From Thauera terpenica 58Eu (GTDB taxonomy: Bacteria; Pseudomonadota; Gammaproteobacteria; Burkholderiales; Rhodocyclaceae), in contig NZ_ATJV01000045.1 in the NCBI RefSeq assembly GCF_000443165.1, positions 1-64,000 on the forward strand: DNA of 64,000 nucleotides, given 5' to 3'. How positions within the stretch are numbered: position 1 is the first letter of the stretch; every line of letters starts with the position of its first letter. Under the pieces are notes generated by a model, which saw only the letters and a program-made list of their open reading frames with translations, did not search any database and was not told where the DNA came from. Of the stretch, positions 54,472 through 62,930 are shown piece after piece. Both the position numbers and the translations under genes were made by a program.

Positions 54472-55482
54472 TCAGCCCTTGCGCGCCGCCACCCGGTTCT
54501 CGATCGTGCCGAACACGTTGCGGCCGTCGCGATCGAACATCTCGATACGGACCACGTCGCCATCGACCATGAAGGGCGTGCTCGGCTTGCCCTGCTCGAT
54601 CGTCTCGTAGGTGCGCACCTCAGCAAGACAGCAGTAGCCGACACCACCGTGATCGATGGATGAACCCCACAGGCCGCCCTGCTTGTTGGAGACAGTGCCT
54701 GAGCCGATGATCGAGCCCGCCTCCAGTTCGCGGGTTTTCGCCACGTGGGCGACGAGCTGGCCGAAGTCGAAGGTCATGTCGACGCCCGCTTCCGGCTTGC
54801 CGAACAGCTTGTCGTTCAGGTGCACCACCAGCGGCAGGTGCACCTTGGCGTCCTTCCAGGCCTCGCCGAGCTCGTCGGGGGTGACCGCGACCGGGCTGAA
54901 GGCCGAAGCCGGCTTGGACTGGAAGAAGCCGAAGCCCTTGGCGAGCTCGTTGGGAATCAGATTGCGCAGGCTGACGTCGTTCACCAGCATCACCAGACGG
55001 ATGGCCTTTGCCGCCTCGGCGGGGGTGGCGCCCATCGGCACGTCACCGGTGACAACGCTCACCTCGGCCTCGAAGTCGATACCCCAGCTCTCGTCGGCAA
55101 GCACCGCGTCACGCGGCCCGATGAAGCTGTCCGAACCGCCCTGGTACATCAGTGGATCGGTGTAGAACGAGGGTGGCATTTCGGCGTTGCGTGCCTTGCG
55201 CACCAGCTCGACGTGGTTGATGTAGGCCGAGCCGTCAGCCCACTGATAGGCGCGCGGTAGCGGCGAGGCGCAGGCGGCCTGATCGAAGGGCTGTGACTCG
55301 ACTGCGCCGCTGTTCAGGGCCTCGTAGACCTGGCGCAGCTGCGGCTGGCAGGACTGCCACTCATCGAGTGCGGCCTGCAGGGTGCGGGCAATCGACGGCA
55401 CCGGAACGCAGCGCTTGAGATCACGGCTGACGACGACCAGGGTGCCGTCACGGCCGCCTTGCTTGAGGGTGGCGAGTTTCAC
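54472..55482 (-). CDS. Fumarylacetoacetate hydrolase family protein
   Basis: A 336-residue hydrolase. The FAH-fold metal and active-site regions are visible in GIDFEAEVSVVTGDVP, VMLVNDVSLRNLIP and GSIIGSGTVSNKQ. Full-length fumarylacetoacetases release fumarate and acetoacetate. Start is GTG, overlapping the VOC gene stop as GTGA, which fixes it against a longer frame. Second gene of the operon. Confidence 0.92.
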   Translation of the reverse strand: MKLATLKQGGRDGTLVVVSRDLKRCVPVPSIARTLQAALDEWQSCQPQLRQVYEALNSGAVESQPFDQAACASPLPRAYQWADGSAYINHVELVRKARNAEMPPSFYTDPLMYQGGSDSFIGPRDAVLADESWGIDFEAEVSVVTGDVPMGATPAEAAKAIRLVMLVNDVSLRNLIPNELAKGFGFFQSKPASAFSPVAVTPDELGEAWKDAKVHLPLVVHLNDKLFGKPEAGVDMTFDFGQLVAHVAKTRELEAGSIIGSGTVSNKQGGLWGSSIDHGGVGYCCLAEVRTYETIEQGKPSTPFMVDGDVVRIEMFDRDGRNVFGTIENRVAARKG

Positions 55483-56030
55483 TTGAACATCTCCTTGTAG
55501 CTGCCGTCGTGCATCCAGGCTGCATGCTTGGGCGCTTTCTTCGTCCGGGCCCACTCCTCGAGCATCTCCCACTTGACCTTGTCGAGCGCTTCGAGCATGC
55601 CGGGCAGGTTGGTGTTGCAGGCCAGCTCGAGACGATGGCCGTTCGGGTCAAAGAAGTAGATCGACTGGAAAAGTGCGTGGTCGGTGAGGCCGACGACCTG
55701 GATGCCCTCGGATTCGAGGCGCGCCTTCGTGGCGAGCAGCGTCTCCATCGAATCCACCTCGAGGGCGAGATGCTGCGTCCAGGCCGGGGTGTTCTGGTCG
55801 CACCCCATGGGTTTGCACGTCGGCAGTTCAAAGAAGGCAAGCACGTTGCCCATGCCGGCGTCCATGAAGATGTGCATGTAGGGGTCAGCCTCACCGGTCG
55901 AGGGCACGGCATCCTCGGCGATCGACAGGATGAGCTTCATGTGCAGGTGTTTCTCGTACCAGCGCGCGGTTTCCAGCGCATCCTTGCAGCGGTACGCCAC
56001 GTGATGAATTTTTTTTACGATCGGGGTCAT
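55479..56030 (-). CDS. VOC (glyoxalase/extradiol dioxygenase) family protein
   Basis: A 183-residue vicinal-oxygen-chelate fold protein with two beta-alpha-beta-beta-beta modules. Candidate metal ligands are His9 or His10 (KKIHHVAYRC), His87 (PAWTQHLALEVD) and Glu135 (NGHRLELACN). In this operon it may be the ring-cleaving enzyme, or a glyoxalase-like side enzyme. First gene of the operon. No cupin-type homogentisate dioxygenase is in the window. Confidence 0.85.
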   Translation of the reverse strand: MTPIVKKIHHVAYRCKDALETARWYEKHLHMKLILSIAEDAVPSTGEADPYMHIFMDAGMGNVLAFFELPTCKPMGCDQNTPAWTQHLALEVDSMETLLATKARLESEGIQVVGLTDHALFQSIYFFDPNGHRLELACNTNLPGMLEALDKVKWEMLEEWARTKKAPKHAAWMHDGSYKEMFK

Positions 56031-56113
56031 TGCGGTCTCCTCTATCCTGCGCAGCCTCTCCGACGGGGGAGGTGCGTTTTGTTTATTGCTGCATAAGTGA
56101 CAGCGCCATTAGA

Positions 56114-56137
56114 TTGGAAAACGCTTTATCATTCCAA
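56114..56137. promoter_or_regulatory. Candidate LysR operator of the ring-cleavage operon
   Basis: TTGGAA (56114-56119) and TTCCAA (56132-56137) form a perfect six-base inverted repeat with a 12-base centre in the intergenic region between the divergent VOC and LysR genes. The spacing is typical of LysR sites. Confidence 0.55.
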
Positions 56138-56154
56138 CGACTTTTTCAGATCCA

Positions 56155-56167
56155 CTTATCGGATAAG
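56155..56167. promoter_or_regulatory. Palindrome beside the LysR start codon
   Basis: CTTATC-G-GATAAG, a perfect six-base palindrome three bases before the regulator ATG. It could be an autoregulatory site or could simply contain the ribosome-binding region. Confidence 0.35.
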
Positions 56168-56170
56168 CCA

Positions 56171-57097
56171 ATGAATGTAACGCTGCGGCAGTTACGCGCC
56201 TTTCTCGCCGTCACCCGCACCGGAAGCTTCACGCTCGCGGCAGAGAGTCTCTACATCACGCAGTCGGCCCTCAGTGGTCTCATCAAGGAACTGGAGCAGG
56301 TGTTGGGTGTGCGCCTGTTCGATCGCAGCACCCGGCGCATCCAGATGTCGGAGGTCGGCAGGGGAATCTATCCGCTGATCGAGAAGATCCTCGCCGACCT
56401 CGACGGCGCACTCGACGAGGTTGCAAACATCAAGGCGCTGAAACGGGGCGTGGTCCGCGTTGCGGCACCACAGCTGATGGCCTGCACGCTTTTGCCCGAG
56501 GTGATTTCGGCGTTTGCCCGCGACTTTCCGAACATTACGGTCCGGCTCACCGATTGCGCGGTCGAGAGCGTGACCTCGCGGGTCTTCTCGGGGGAGGTGG
56601 ATCTGGGTATCGGGCCCGAGCGGGATCCGAATTCCGATATCGACGCGACGCTGCTCTTCGAGTTGCCATTCCATGCGGTTTTTCACCGCGAACATCCACT
56701 GGCAAACGCCCATTCAGTGCGATGGTCAGAACTTGCCGATTACCCGTTGATAACGCTGCAGGGTCAGTTCACCGAGCGTCTTTCGATCGACCTTCACAAC
56801 ACCATGCGCGAGCTTGATCTCAACCCAAATGCAACCGTGACCTTCATGTCCACGGCGCTCAGCATGGTGTCGGCCGGATTGGGGGCAACGATCTGCATTC
56901 CCTACGCGGCTTCGCTCGTCCACTTGTATGGCTTGAGCATGCGGCTGCTGGTTGCCCCTGAAATCTTCCGCCGCTTCTACATCTTTACCCGCAACGGTCG
57001 TTCGCTATCCCCTGCTGCCGAGGCCTTCCGCAATCATCTGTCACAGCACATCGAGAAGCACGCAAGCCTCTCTGCAGCGAGTATGCACACCGCTTAA
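56171..57097 (+). CDS. LysR family regulator, divergent to the ring-cleavage operon
   Basis: A 308-residue LysR-type regulator with the helix-turn-helix LRAFLAVTRTGSFTLAAESL and ITQSALSGLIKELEQVLG and a standard effector domain. ATG 56171 (MNVTLRQLRAF) is chosen over an upstream frame. Expected to control the VOC-FAH-MaiA-AacS-TRAP operon; the inducer is unknown. Confidence 0.93.
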   Translation: MNVTLRQLRAFLAVTRTGSFTLAAESLYITQSALSGLIKELEQVLGVRLFDRSTRRIQMSEVGRGIYPLIEKILADLDGALDEVANIKALKRGVVRVAAPQLMACTLLPEVISAFARDFPNITVRLTDCAVESVTSRVFSGEVDLGIGPERDPNSDIDATLLFELPFHAVFHREHPLANAHSVRWSELADYPLITLQGQFTERLSIDLHNTMRELDLNPNATVTFMSTALSMVSAGLGATICIPYAASLVHLYGLSMRLLVAPEIFRRFYIFTRNGRSLSPAAEAFRNHLSQHIEKHASLSAASMHTA

Positions 57098-57129
57098 GGG
57101 TCCTTGCGAGAGGATGCTTGAGAAAACAT

Positions 57130-57164
57130 AAAAGCCCTGCAAGTCTATGACTTGAAGGGCTTTT
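57130..57164. terminator. Strong bidirectional intrinsic terminator
   Basis: AAAAGCCCT/AGGGCTTTT (nine pairs) is extended by CAAGTC/GACTTG around a TAT loop, with T-runs on both strands. It closes the LysR gene on the left and could also serve a tRNA gene read from the right. Confidence 0.85.
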
Positions 57165-57174
57165 CTGGGTGTTC

Positions 57175-57185
57175 TGGCGGACAGG
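57175..57185 (-). other. Possible attL: tRNA-Ser 3'-end-like fragment
   Basis: On the minus strand CCTGTCCGCCA matches the last bases of an acceptor stem plus discriminator and CCA, as in some proteobacterial tRNA-Ser genes, and it runs straight into the terminator. Upstream bases do not form a T-arm, so no complete tRNA is here. This is what remains at the left end when an element integrates into a tRNA 3' end. The region 57186-57335 holds no other recognised feature. Confidence 0.45.
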
Positions 57186-57335
57186 GCGTCTGCCGGAATC
57201 GAATTTGATGATGTTTCATACAGTTCATAGACTGAGCGCAACCTCCTGAATGCTCTGAAAAGCATGTTTTGTAGTGTTTCATGAGATCGCATACAATCTC
57301 TCCTACTATGTGGGGTTAGATGTGGGGTGATTGCA

Positions 57336-58586
57336 ATGCCGAAGAAGGCGAAAGAGCTTGGGCCGCTGGATGTGAAGCGGCTCGTAGTGCCTGGATTGCA
57401 CGCTGTCGGGGGTGTCGCCGGCCTGCACCTTCAGATCTTGCCGAGCGGTGGTAGAAGCTGGCTACTCCGCATTGTCATTGGTGGGAAGCGCCGAGAAGTC
57501 GGTCTTGGCGGATTCCCGGATGTGCCGCTTGCCCTGGCTCGGGAGAAGGCGCGCGAAGTCCGCCATACAGTTCAGGAAGGGCGCGATCCGATTGCCGAGC
57601 GAGCCGCCGCCCGCAGTGCGCTGGCTGCGCAGCGCGGGGCTGAGATCACGTTCGACGAGTGCGCAGAAAAGTTCGTTAGCGCGAAGTCGGCGGAGTGGAA
57701 GAGCGCAAAGCACGCCGCGCAATGGATGGCGACGTTGACGACCTACGCGAGCCCGGTCATCGGCTCGATGCAGGTGCGCGATGTCGAGTTGGCGCATATC
57801 GTCAAGATTCTCGAGAAGGACGACTTCTGGACGACCAAGACGGAGACGGCATCGCGCGTGCGCGGTCGAATCGAGCAGGTGTTGGATTGGGCGACCGTCC
57901 GCGGCTATCGCAAGGGAGAGAACCCCGCCCGCTGGAAGGGGCACTTGGACAAACTGTTGCCCGCTCCCAAGAAGATCTCGAAGGTGGAGCATCACGCCGC
58001 GTTGTCGGTCGATGGGATCGGCGTGTTCATCCGTGACCTGCGCGAACGTGAAGGCATTGCGGCGCGTGCGCTGGAGGTGCTGATTCTGACGGCTGCGCGA
58101 TCCGGCGAGATTCGCGGTATGACTTGGGATGAGATCAGTCTCGATGAGGCGGTGTGGGTGGTGCCCGCGGATCGCATGAAGGCGAAACGCGAGCATCGCG
58201 TTCCGCTGTCTGCGCGTGTCGTCGAGGTCTTGCGCTCCATGCCGGTAGTTGCGGGCGGAGGGCTGGTGTTCCCTGGGATGCGCGAAGGGTCACCGCTTTC
58301 GGATATGACCCTGACCGCCGTGTTGAGGCGCATGGGCAGGGGTGACCTGACAGCGCACGGGTTCCGCTCGACCTTCCGCGATTGGGCTGCCGAGCGCACG
58401 AACTATCCGCGCGAGGTGGCCGAGGCCGCGCTTGCGCACACGATCGAGAACAAGGTCGAAGCTGCATACAGGCGCGGTGACCTGTTCGAGAAGCGCCGCC
58501 GAATGATGGAGGATTGGGCGAGGTTCTGCGACACCGTGCAGTCGGCTGGCGAGGTGGTCCCGATCCGGGCCAAGGCGGCTGCATGA
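57336..58586 (+). CDS. int: Tyrosine-type site-specific integrase with DUF4102-type arm-binding domain
   Basis: A 416-residue recombinase of phage/island type. The N-terminal arm-binding domain shows LRIVIGGKRREVGLGGFPDV. The catalytic residues are visible: Arg in TAARSGEIRGM, HGFRSTFRDWAAE with His and Arg, the later His in AALAHTIENK and the Tyr nucleophile in VEAAYRRGDLF. A GTG at 57327 is an alternative start. It faces away from the putative attL, so it lies at the left boundary of the element. Confidence 0.93.
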   Translation: MPKKAKELGPLDVKRLVVPGLHAVGGVAGLHLQILPSGGRSWLLRIVIGGKRREVGLGGFPDVPLALAREKAREVRHTVQEGRDPIAERAAARSALAAQRGAEITFDECAEKFVSAKSAEWKSAKHAAQWMATLTTYASPVIGSMQVRDVELAHIVKILEKDDFWTTKTETASRVRGRIEQVLDWATVRGYRKGENPARWKGHLDKLLPAPKKISKVEHHAALSVDGIGVFIRDLREREGIAARALEVLILTAARSGEIRGMTWDEISLDEAVWVVPADRMKAKREHRVPLSARVVEVLRSMPVVAGGGLVFPGMREGSPLSDMTLTAVLRRMGRGDLTAHGFRSTFRDWAAERTNYPREVAEAALAHTIENKVEAAYRRGDLFEKRRRMMEDWARFCDTVQSAGEVVPIRAKAAA

Positions 58587-59131
58587 GCAATTACAGCAAA
58601 GTCTCAAAAGAATCGATCGCTCAACTGGAAAGGTTTGTTGATCGGCATGAAAAAACCGTTGCCGACGCAGTATTCAGGGCGATGGTGCATGTGGTTCCTG
58701 CTGACAGGCTGACAGATTCACAGTCATGCGACCGAATGCTCCACGAGGCGGAAATGGCGGGGAAGATTGTCGCTGTCGAGATGCTCAAGGGTCTGGTTTC
58801 GAGCGGCGTAATGTCCAGCTTGGCTAGGGTCGCAAGGAGTCGGGGGTCATGGAAGGCGGGCCGAAAAAAGAAGAGTCACAAGGGGGCTGCAAGAGCGGCT
58901 TGGCGCAAGAGTGCCGAGGCTGTCTTGAGGCGCCGCAGGAACCTGGACGTACCGACCGCTGAACTGGTCGAAGCGCTGGTCAATAACCTAGTCATCGACC
59001 AGGCAGATGGCGGCAGATACGAATGTCACGAGACCGGTGCGCAGGTCGCCAGCAGCGAGCGGAACATGGCAGCCGAGGTCTCGCGGTTGAAAAATAGAAT
59101 CGTGAAAGAGCGCGCCAGCAAAGGGGTCTAG
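58583..59131 (+). CDS. Hypothetical element protein
   Basis: A 182-residue basic protein, not recognised. It starts at an ATG that overlaps the integrase stop (ATGA). A lysine- and arginine-rich central stretch (SWKAGRKKKSHKGAARAA) and helical flanks suggest nucleic-acid contact, but this is inference from composition. Probably part of the integrase transcript. Confidence 0.6.
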   Translation: MSNYSKVSKESIAQLERFVDRHEKTVADAVFRAMVHVVPADRLTDSQSCDRMLHEAEMAGKIVAVEMLKGLVSSGVMSSLARVARSRGSWKAGRKKKSHKGAARAAWRKSAEAVLRRRRNLDVPTAELVEALVNNLVIDQADGGRYECHETGAQVASSERNMAAEVSRLKNRIVKERASKGV

Positions 59132-59216
59132 CTGGGTTCGTGCTGGTGAACATCGAGATGTCCGCCAGCGTAGGGTTTGAGTATCGGGGCGTTGCAATAA
59201 CGCCCAAGGTATTCAA

Positions 59217-59438
59217 ATGCCCGCACGAGTTCAAATCCCCGAGGCCCTCAAACAGTTCGACGAGCTGCCTGGTAGCGCCTACGTTCGCCTGCCGGTTGTA
59301 CTCGGCCTGAAAGGCTGTAGCCGCGTCACTTTGTGGCGGCAGGTCAAGGACGGCCTCTTTCCGGCGCCCCACAAGATCGGCGCCCGGATGGTCGCGTGGC
59401 GCGTCTCTGAAGTGCGCGCTGCGCTGGGGGTGGCGTAA
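59217..59438 (+). CDS. AlpA family phage regulatory protein
   Basis: A 73-residue helix-turn-helix protein with the AlpA/MerR-like arrangement (YVRLPVVLGLKGCSRVTLWR, then KDGLFPAPHKIGARMVAWRV). Such proteins regulate integrase or excision genes in prophages and islands. Its stop codon overlaps the next ATG (TAATG). Confidence 0.88.
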   Translation: MPARVQIPEALKQFDELPGSAYVRLPVVLGLKGCSRVTLWRQVKDGLFPAPHKIGARMVAWRVSEVRAALGVA

Positions 59439-59581
59439 TGAAAACGCCGACCCCTATCGAAGTGAAGGCCGGCGCCGTGGAACCGCACCGCGATCATACC
59501 ATCGGCCTGCGCGCGCTCGACCTGCTGCTGGTGGCCGCGGTCGCCGTGCTTGTGGCGCTTGTCGTCGGGAGCGCGAAATGA
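59438..59581 (+). CDS. Small single-pass membrane protein in the element
   Basis: Forty-seven residues with a hydrophilic start (MKTPTPIEVKAGAVEPHRD) and a C-terminal hydrophobic helix (LDLLLVAAVAVLVALVVG). Both ends overlap neighbours (TAATG with alpA, ATGA with the ParB-like gene), which supports real translation. Function unknown. Confidence 0.6.
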   Translation: MKTPTPIEVKAGAVEPHRDHTIGLRALDLLLVAAVAVLVALVVGSAK

Positions 59582-60702
59582 CCGCCCCCAGCCGCAAGTT
59601 CATCGAGACCCGCCTCATCCGCTTGGACGGTGACACTCAGCCGCGCGAGCAGATCGACGAGGCGACCGTGGCCGACTACGCCGAGGCCATGCGCGACGGC
59701 GCCAACTTCCCGGCGGTGACCGTGTTCAACGATGGTTCCGCGCGCTGGCTGGCCGACGGCTTTCACCGCTTCCACGCCACCCGCGCTGCCGGTCTGCCGA
59801 CGATCTTGGTCGAGGAGCACGCCGGTTCCCGCCGCGACGCGGTGCTCTACGGCTTCCAGGCCAACATCAAGCACGGCCTGCGCGAGACCCGCGCCGACAA
59901 GCGCCGCAAGATCGAGGTCATGCTCCGCGATGCGGAGTGGGTAAGCTGGTCCGATCGCGAGATTGCGCGCAAGTGCGGCGTGGATCACAAGACCGTCAGC
60001 GCCGCGCGTTGTGAACTCGTTGGACGTGGGGAAATTCCCCACGTCGACACCCGCACCGACAGCGCGGGCAGGCAGCAGCCCGCGGCGAGGGCGCCCGCAC
60101 CTGCGGACATTCCGCAGAAAGGCAAGTCGGCCGACAGCGACACGCTCTCCGGGCAGCCCGTCACTGAATCAACGGAGCCTACGGTTGAGGTGAATGTCGC
60201 CCCGCCCGCCCCAGCGTCGAGCGCGCCGATGCAGGACGAGCCCCGCCTTTACCAAGAGGGGGCGTCTGTCTCGGCGTTCATGCTGGTAGCGAACGCAATC
60301 CACGCCATCAGCCAGATCAGCGAGCGCGATCGGAATGCCGTCACCGCAATCAAGGATCTCCAGGCAGCAGTTGCTCGCAAGTGCGCCGCCATCGGGATGC
60401 CCGCCGACGCCGAGGTCGAGCGCCGGCGCGCCGAGAACGCCGAGCTGCGCGAGCAACTGGCCGAATTGGCGAGCAACCTGGAGGAAGCGGTCGCAGAGAT
60501 CGAGGTCCTGCACCGCGTCACCAAGGCCGACGACCAGATCAAGGCCGCGCTGACCGAGGCCAGCCGCGTCAACGAGCACAACCGCGTCCTGGAAGAGCGC
60601 ATCCGCGGGCTCGCCGGCGAGAACGTCGAAGCAATCCGCCTCGTGAAGTCCTGGAAGCGCAAAGCAGAAGCCGCTGAAAAGCTGCTGAAGGCAAAGGGGT
60701 AA
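59578..60702 (+). CDS. ParB-like N-terminal domain protein
   Basis: A 374-residue protein. The ParB/Srx-type domain covers about residues 10-100 with DATVADYAEAM-like and VFNDGSARWLADGFHRFHAT motifs. A helix-turn-helix follows (SDREIARKCGVDHKTVSAAR). The C-terminal half is a proline-rich linker and a long coiled coil (EVERRRAENAELREQLAELA). It may regulate or act in replication of the element. No ParA partner is visible. Confidence 0.8.
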   Translation: MTAPSRKFIETRLIRLDGDTQPREQIDEATVADYAEAMRDGANFPAVTVFNDGSARWLADGFHRFHATRAAGLPTILVEEHAGSRRDAVLYGFQANIKHGLRETRADKRRKIEVMLRDAEWVSWSDREIARKCGVDHKTVSAARCELVGRGEIPHVDTRTDSAGRQQPAARAPAPADIPQKGKSADSDTLSGQPVTESTEPTVEVNVAPPAPASSAPMQDEPRLYQEGASVSAFMLVANAIHAISQISERDRNAVTAIKDLQAAVARKCAAIGMPADAEVERRRAENAELREQLAELASNLEEAVAEIEVLHRVTKADDQIKAALTEASRVNEHNRVLEERIRGLAGENVEAIRLVKSWKRKAEAAEKLLKAKG

Positions 60703-60705
60703 GCC

Positions 60706-62235
60706 ATGATCGAACTCTTCGACCAGGACGCGCCCTGCTACGCCAGCGCGAGCTTTCCTCCGCCCCGTCCCTTCCAGGTCACCGCGCACGAGGCGCTGCG
60801 CGAAGGTGCGCGGCAGGGTCACAAAAATCAGTGCGTCATGGCTCCGACGGGCGCGGGCAAGCTGTACCTGGGCCTGCGCATCTGCCACGAGGCGCTGCTG
60901 AAGGGCCGACGCGCGCTTTTTGTAGCCGACCGCACCACCCTCATTGGTCAGGCAAGCGAGGCGGCCGACAGCTACGGTCTCACGCAGCATGGTGTCATCC
61001 AGGCGAACCACTGGCGCACGAACCAAGCGTTGCCGTTCCAGATCGCGTCCGCGCAAACTCTCGCCTCGCGCGGGTGGCCGACCGCCGACGTGATCGTTGT
61101 TGACGAGTGCCACACGCTCTATAAAACGTGGGTCGAGCACGCGACGCAGACGAAGGCCGCGGTGATTGGCTTGAGCGCGACGCCCTTCAGCAAGGGCATG
61201 GGCCGCATTTTCACCAACCACGTCAATGCAACAACGATGGCCGAGCTGGTCACCAGCGACGTGCTTGTCCCGATGCGCGTGTTCAGTTGCACCCGCCCGG
61301 ACATGACAGGTGCGGAAACATCGGGCGACGAGTGGACCGACACCGCCGCCGCCGAGCGCGGCATGGGGATCATCGGGGACGTTGTATCGGAGGTGTCGCG
61401 CTATGCCAGCGGCCGCAAGATCATTGTTTTCGGCGCGACGATTGCCCACTGCGAAGAGTTGTGCCGGCAGCTCAACGAGGCCGGCATCATGGCCGCAGTG
61501 TTCAGCGCGCACACCAAGCCTGAAGAACGCAAGGCGCTGTTGGACGAGTACAAAAAGCCCGATTCCGCGCTGCGCGCGCTGGTCTCGGTCGAGGCGCTGG
61601 CAAAGGGCTTCGACGCGCCGGATGTGGGTTGTGTGTGCGACTGCCGACCGCTGCGCAAGAGCCTGAGCACTGCGATTCAGATGTGGGGCCGAGGTTTGCG
61701 CGCATCGCCGTCGACCGGCAAGAAGGACTGCATCTTGCTGGACTTCAGCGGGAACATCATCCGCTTCGCAGAGGACTTCGAGCGCATCTATCACCACGGC
61801 CTCGAAAGCCTGGACGACGGCGAGAAGCTCGACAAAACCATCCGCCGCGACCCCGGCGAGAAGGAGCCCAAATCCTGCCCCGCGTGCGGTTATAGCCCGT
61901 TTGCTGCCCGCTGTATGGCGTGCGGTCACGAGGTCAAGCGCAAGTCCCTCATCGAGCACGAGGCCGGCGTCATGCGAGAGATCACAATCGGCAAGACCAA
62001 GTACGCCGATGACGCGATGCACCTCTGGGAGCAGGTGGTCGCCTACGCCCGCGAGAACTCCGCGCCCGAGAAGCAATACGGTCGCGCGTGGCATCTCTAC
62101 AAGGACATTGCCGGGGTCGAGCCGCCGCGCAGCTTCCGCGTGGAGACCACCGCCGAGGTGCCCATCACCGCCGCCGTGCGCAACAAGATCCACAGCCTGA
62201 ACATCCGGTTCGCCAAAGCACAGAGTGCCGCATGA
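60706..62235 (+). CDS. DEAD/DEAH-box helicase (SF2), phage/element type
   Basis: A 509-residue SF2 helicase. The N-lobe has the P-loop APTGAGKLYLG, the DECH box (VIVVDECHTLYK), the SATPF motif and a C-lobe with SVEALAKGFDAPDV and QMWGRGLRASP. A C-terminal zinc-ribbon-like stretch CPACGYSPFAARCMACGHE follows. The P-loop has leucine where threonine or serine normally follows GK, an unusual change for an active ATPase. Cotranscribed with its neighbours. Confidence 0.88.
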   Translation: MIELFDQDAPCYASASFPPPRPFQVTAHEALREGARQGHKNQCVMAPTGAGKLYLGLRICHEALLKGRRALFVADRTTLIGQASEAADSYGLTQHGVIQANHWRTNQALPFQIASAQTLASRGWPTADVIVVDECHTLYKTWVEHATQTKAAVIGLSATPFSKGMGRIFTNHVNATTMAELVTSDVLVPMRVFSCTRPDMTGAETSGDEWTDTAAAERGMGIIGDVVSEVSRYASGRKIIVFGATIAHCEELCRQLNEAGIMAAVFSAHTKPEERKALLDEYKKPDSALRALVSVEALAKGFDAPDVGCVCDCRPLRKSLSTAIQMWGRGLRASPSTGKKDCILLDFSGNIIRFAEDFERIYHHGLESLDDGEKLDKTIRRDPGEKEPKSCPACGYSPFAARCMACGHEVKRKSLIEHEAGVMREITIGKTKYADDAMHLWEQVVAYARENSAPEKQYGRAWHLYKDIAGVEPPRSFRVETTAEVPITAAVRNKIHSLNIRFAKAQSAA

Positions 62236-62930
62236 ACGGCAGACACAAAAAGCGCGGGATCGCCGTCAACGGTCCCTGGCTGCCGCTGCCCATCGAGTTC
62301 CTGCGCAGTCGCGCGTGTGCGGAGTTGTCACCGCACGGCCTGAAGCTGCTGGTCGATATGCTCTCGATGCTCGGCCCGAACGCCGCCCGCAACGGCGACC
62401 TGTGCCTCACGCCCAAGCTGATGACGGTGCGTGGCTGGTCGAGCAAATCCAGCTTGAGCGCCGCGATCAGCGAACTGCAGGACCACGGACTGATCGTGCA
62501 GACGCGGCAGGGCTCCAGACTCGATTGCAGCTTGTGGGCGGTCACGCTCTATCCGCTGGACTGCGACATCCGCAAGCTGGATGTGGGCCCGGGCAGCTAC
62601 CGGACGACGGACTGGATGCTCGGCGGAGCCCTGGCGAATCCGCCGACCGAGGGCAAAAAAGCGGTGTGGCGGCACGCTCGAAAAGGTGCCTCGACGGGCG
62701 CGCGCAAGTCGGCAAAAACGCAAACGGTGCCCCCGCCCCGGGACGATCTCACCCTCGAACGTCCCGCCCCGGGACGAACGGACTCCGAAAATGAGCCGGA
62801 TTCTACGAGATCGTCCCGCCCGGGGACGAAACCCCCTGTTTTTGAAGGTTCGACGGTCCCGCCCCTGGGGACCTATCTAGATCAGCCATCTGTACAGGCT
62901 TCTTCAGCAGCAGTGCAGGGGGCGGCATGA
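62232..62930 (+). CDS. Element replication-type protein with winged-helix region, putative
   Basis: A 232-residue protein. The first 120 residues look like a winged helix of the kind in phage replication initiators (PIEFLRSRACAELSPHGLKL, LTPKLMTVRGWSSKSSLSAA, ISELQDHGLIVQTRQG). The C-terminal half is basic and disordered. It starts at an ATG overlapping the helicase stop and overlaps the primase gene. The exact role is not established. Confidence 0.6.
   Translation: MNGRHKKRGIAVNGPWLPLPIEFLRSRACAELSPHGLKLLVDMLSMLGPNAARNGDLCLTPKLMTVRGWSSKSSLSAAISELQDHGLIVQTRQGSRLDCSLWAVTLYPLDCDIRKLDVGPGSYRTTDWMLGGALANPPTEGKKAVWRHARKGASTGARKSAKTQTVPPPRDDLTLERPAPGRTDSENEPDSTRSSRPGTKPPVFEGSTVPPLGTYLDQPSVQASSAAVQGAA

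Noticed and set aside
57186-57335. Complete tRNA gene left of the integrase
   Set aside because: Only the acceptor-end bases are present; no T-arm, anticodon arm or D-arm can be folded.
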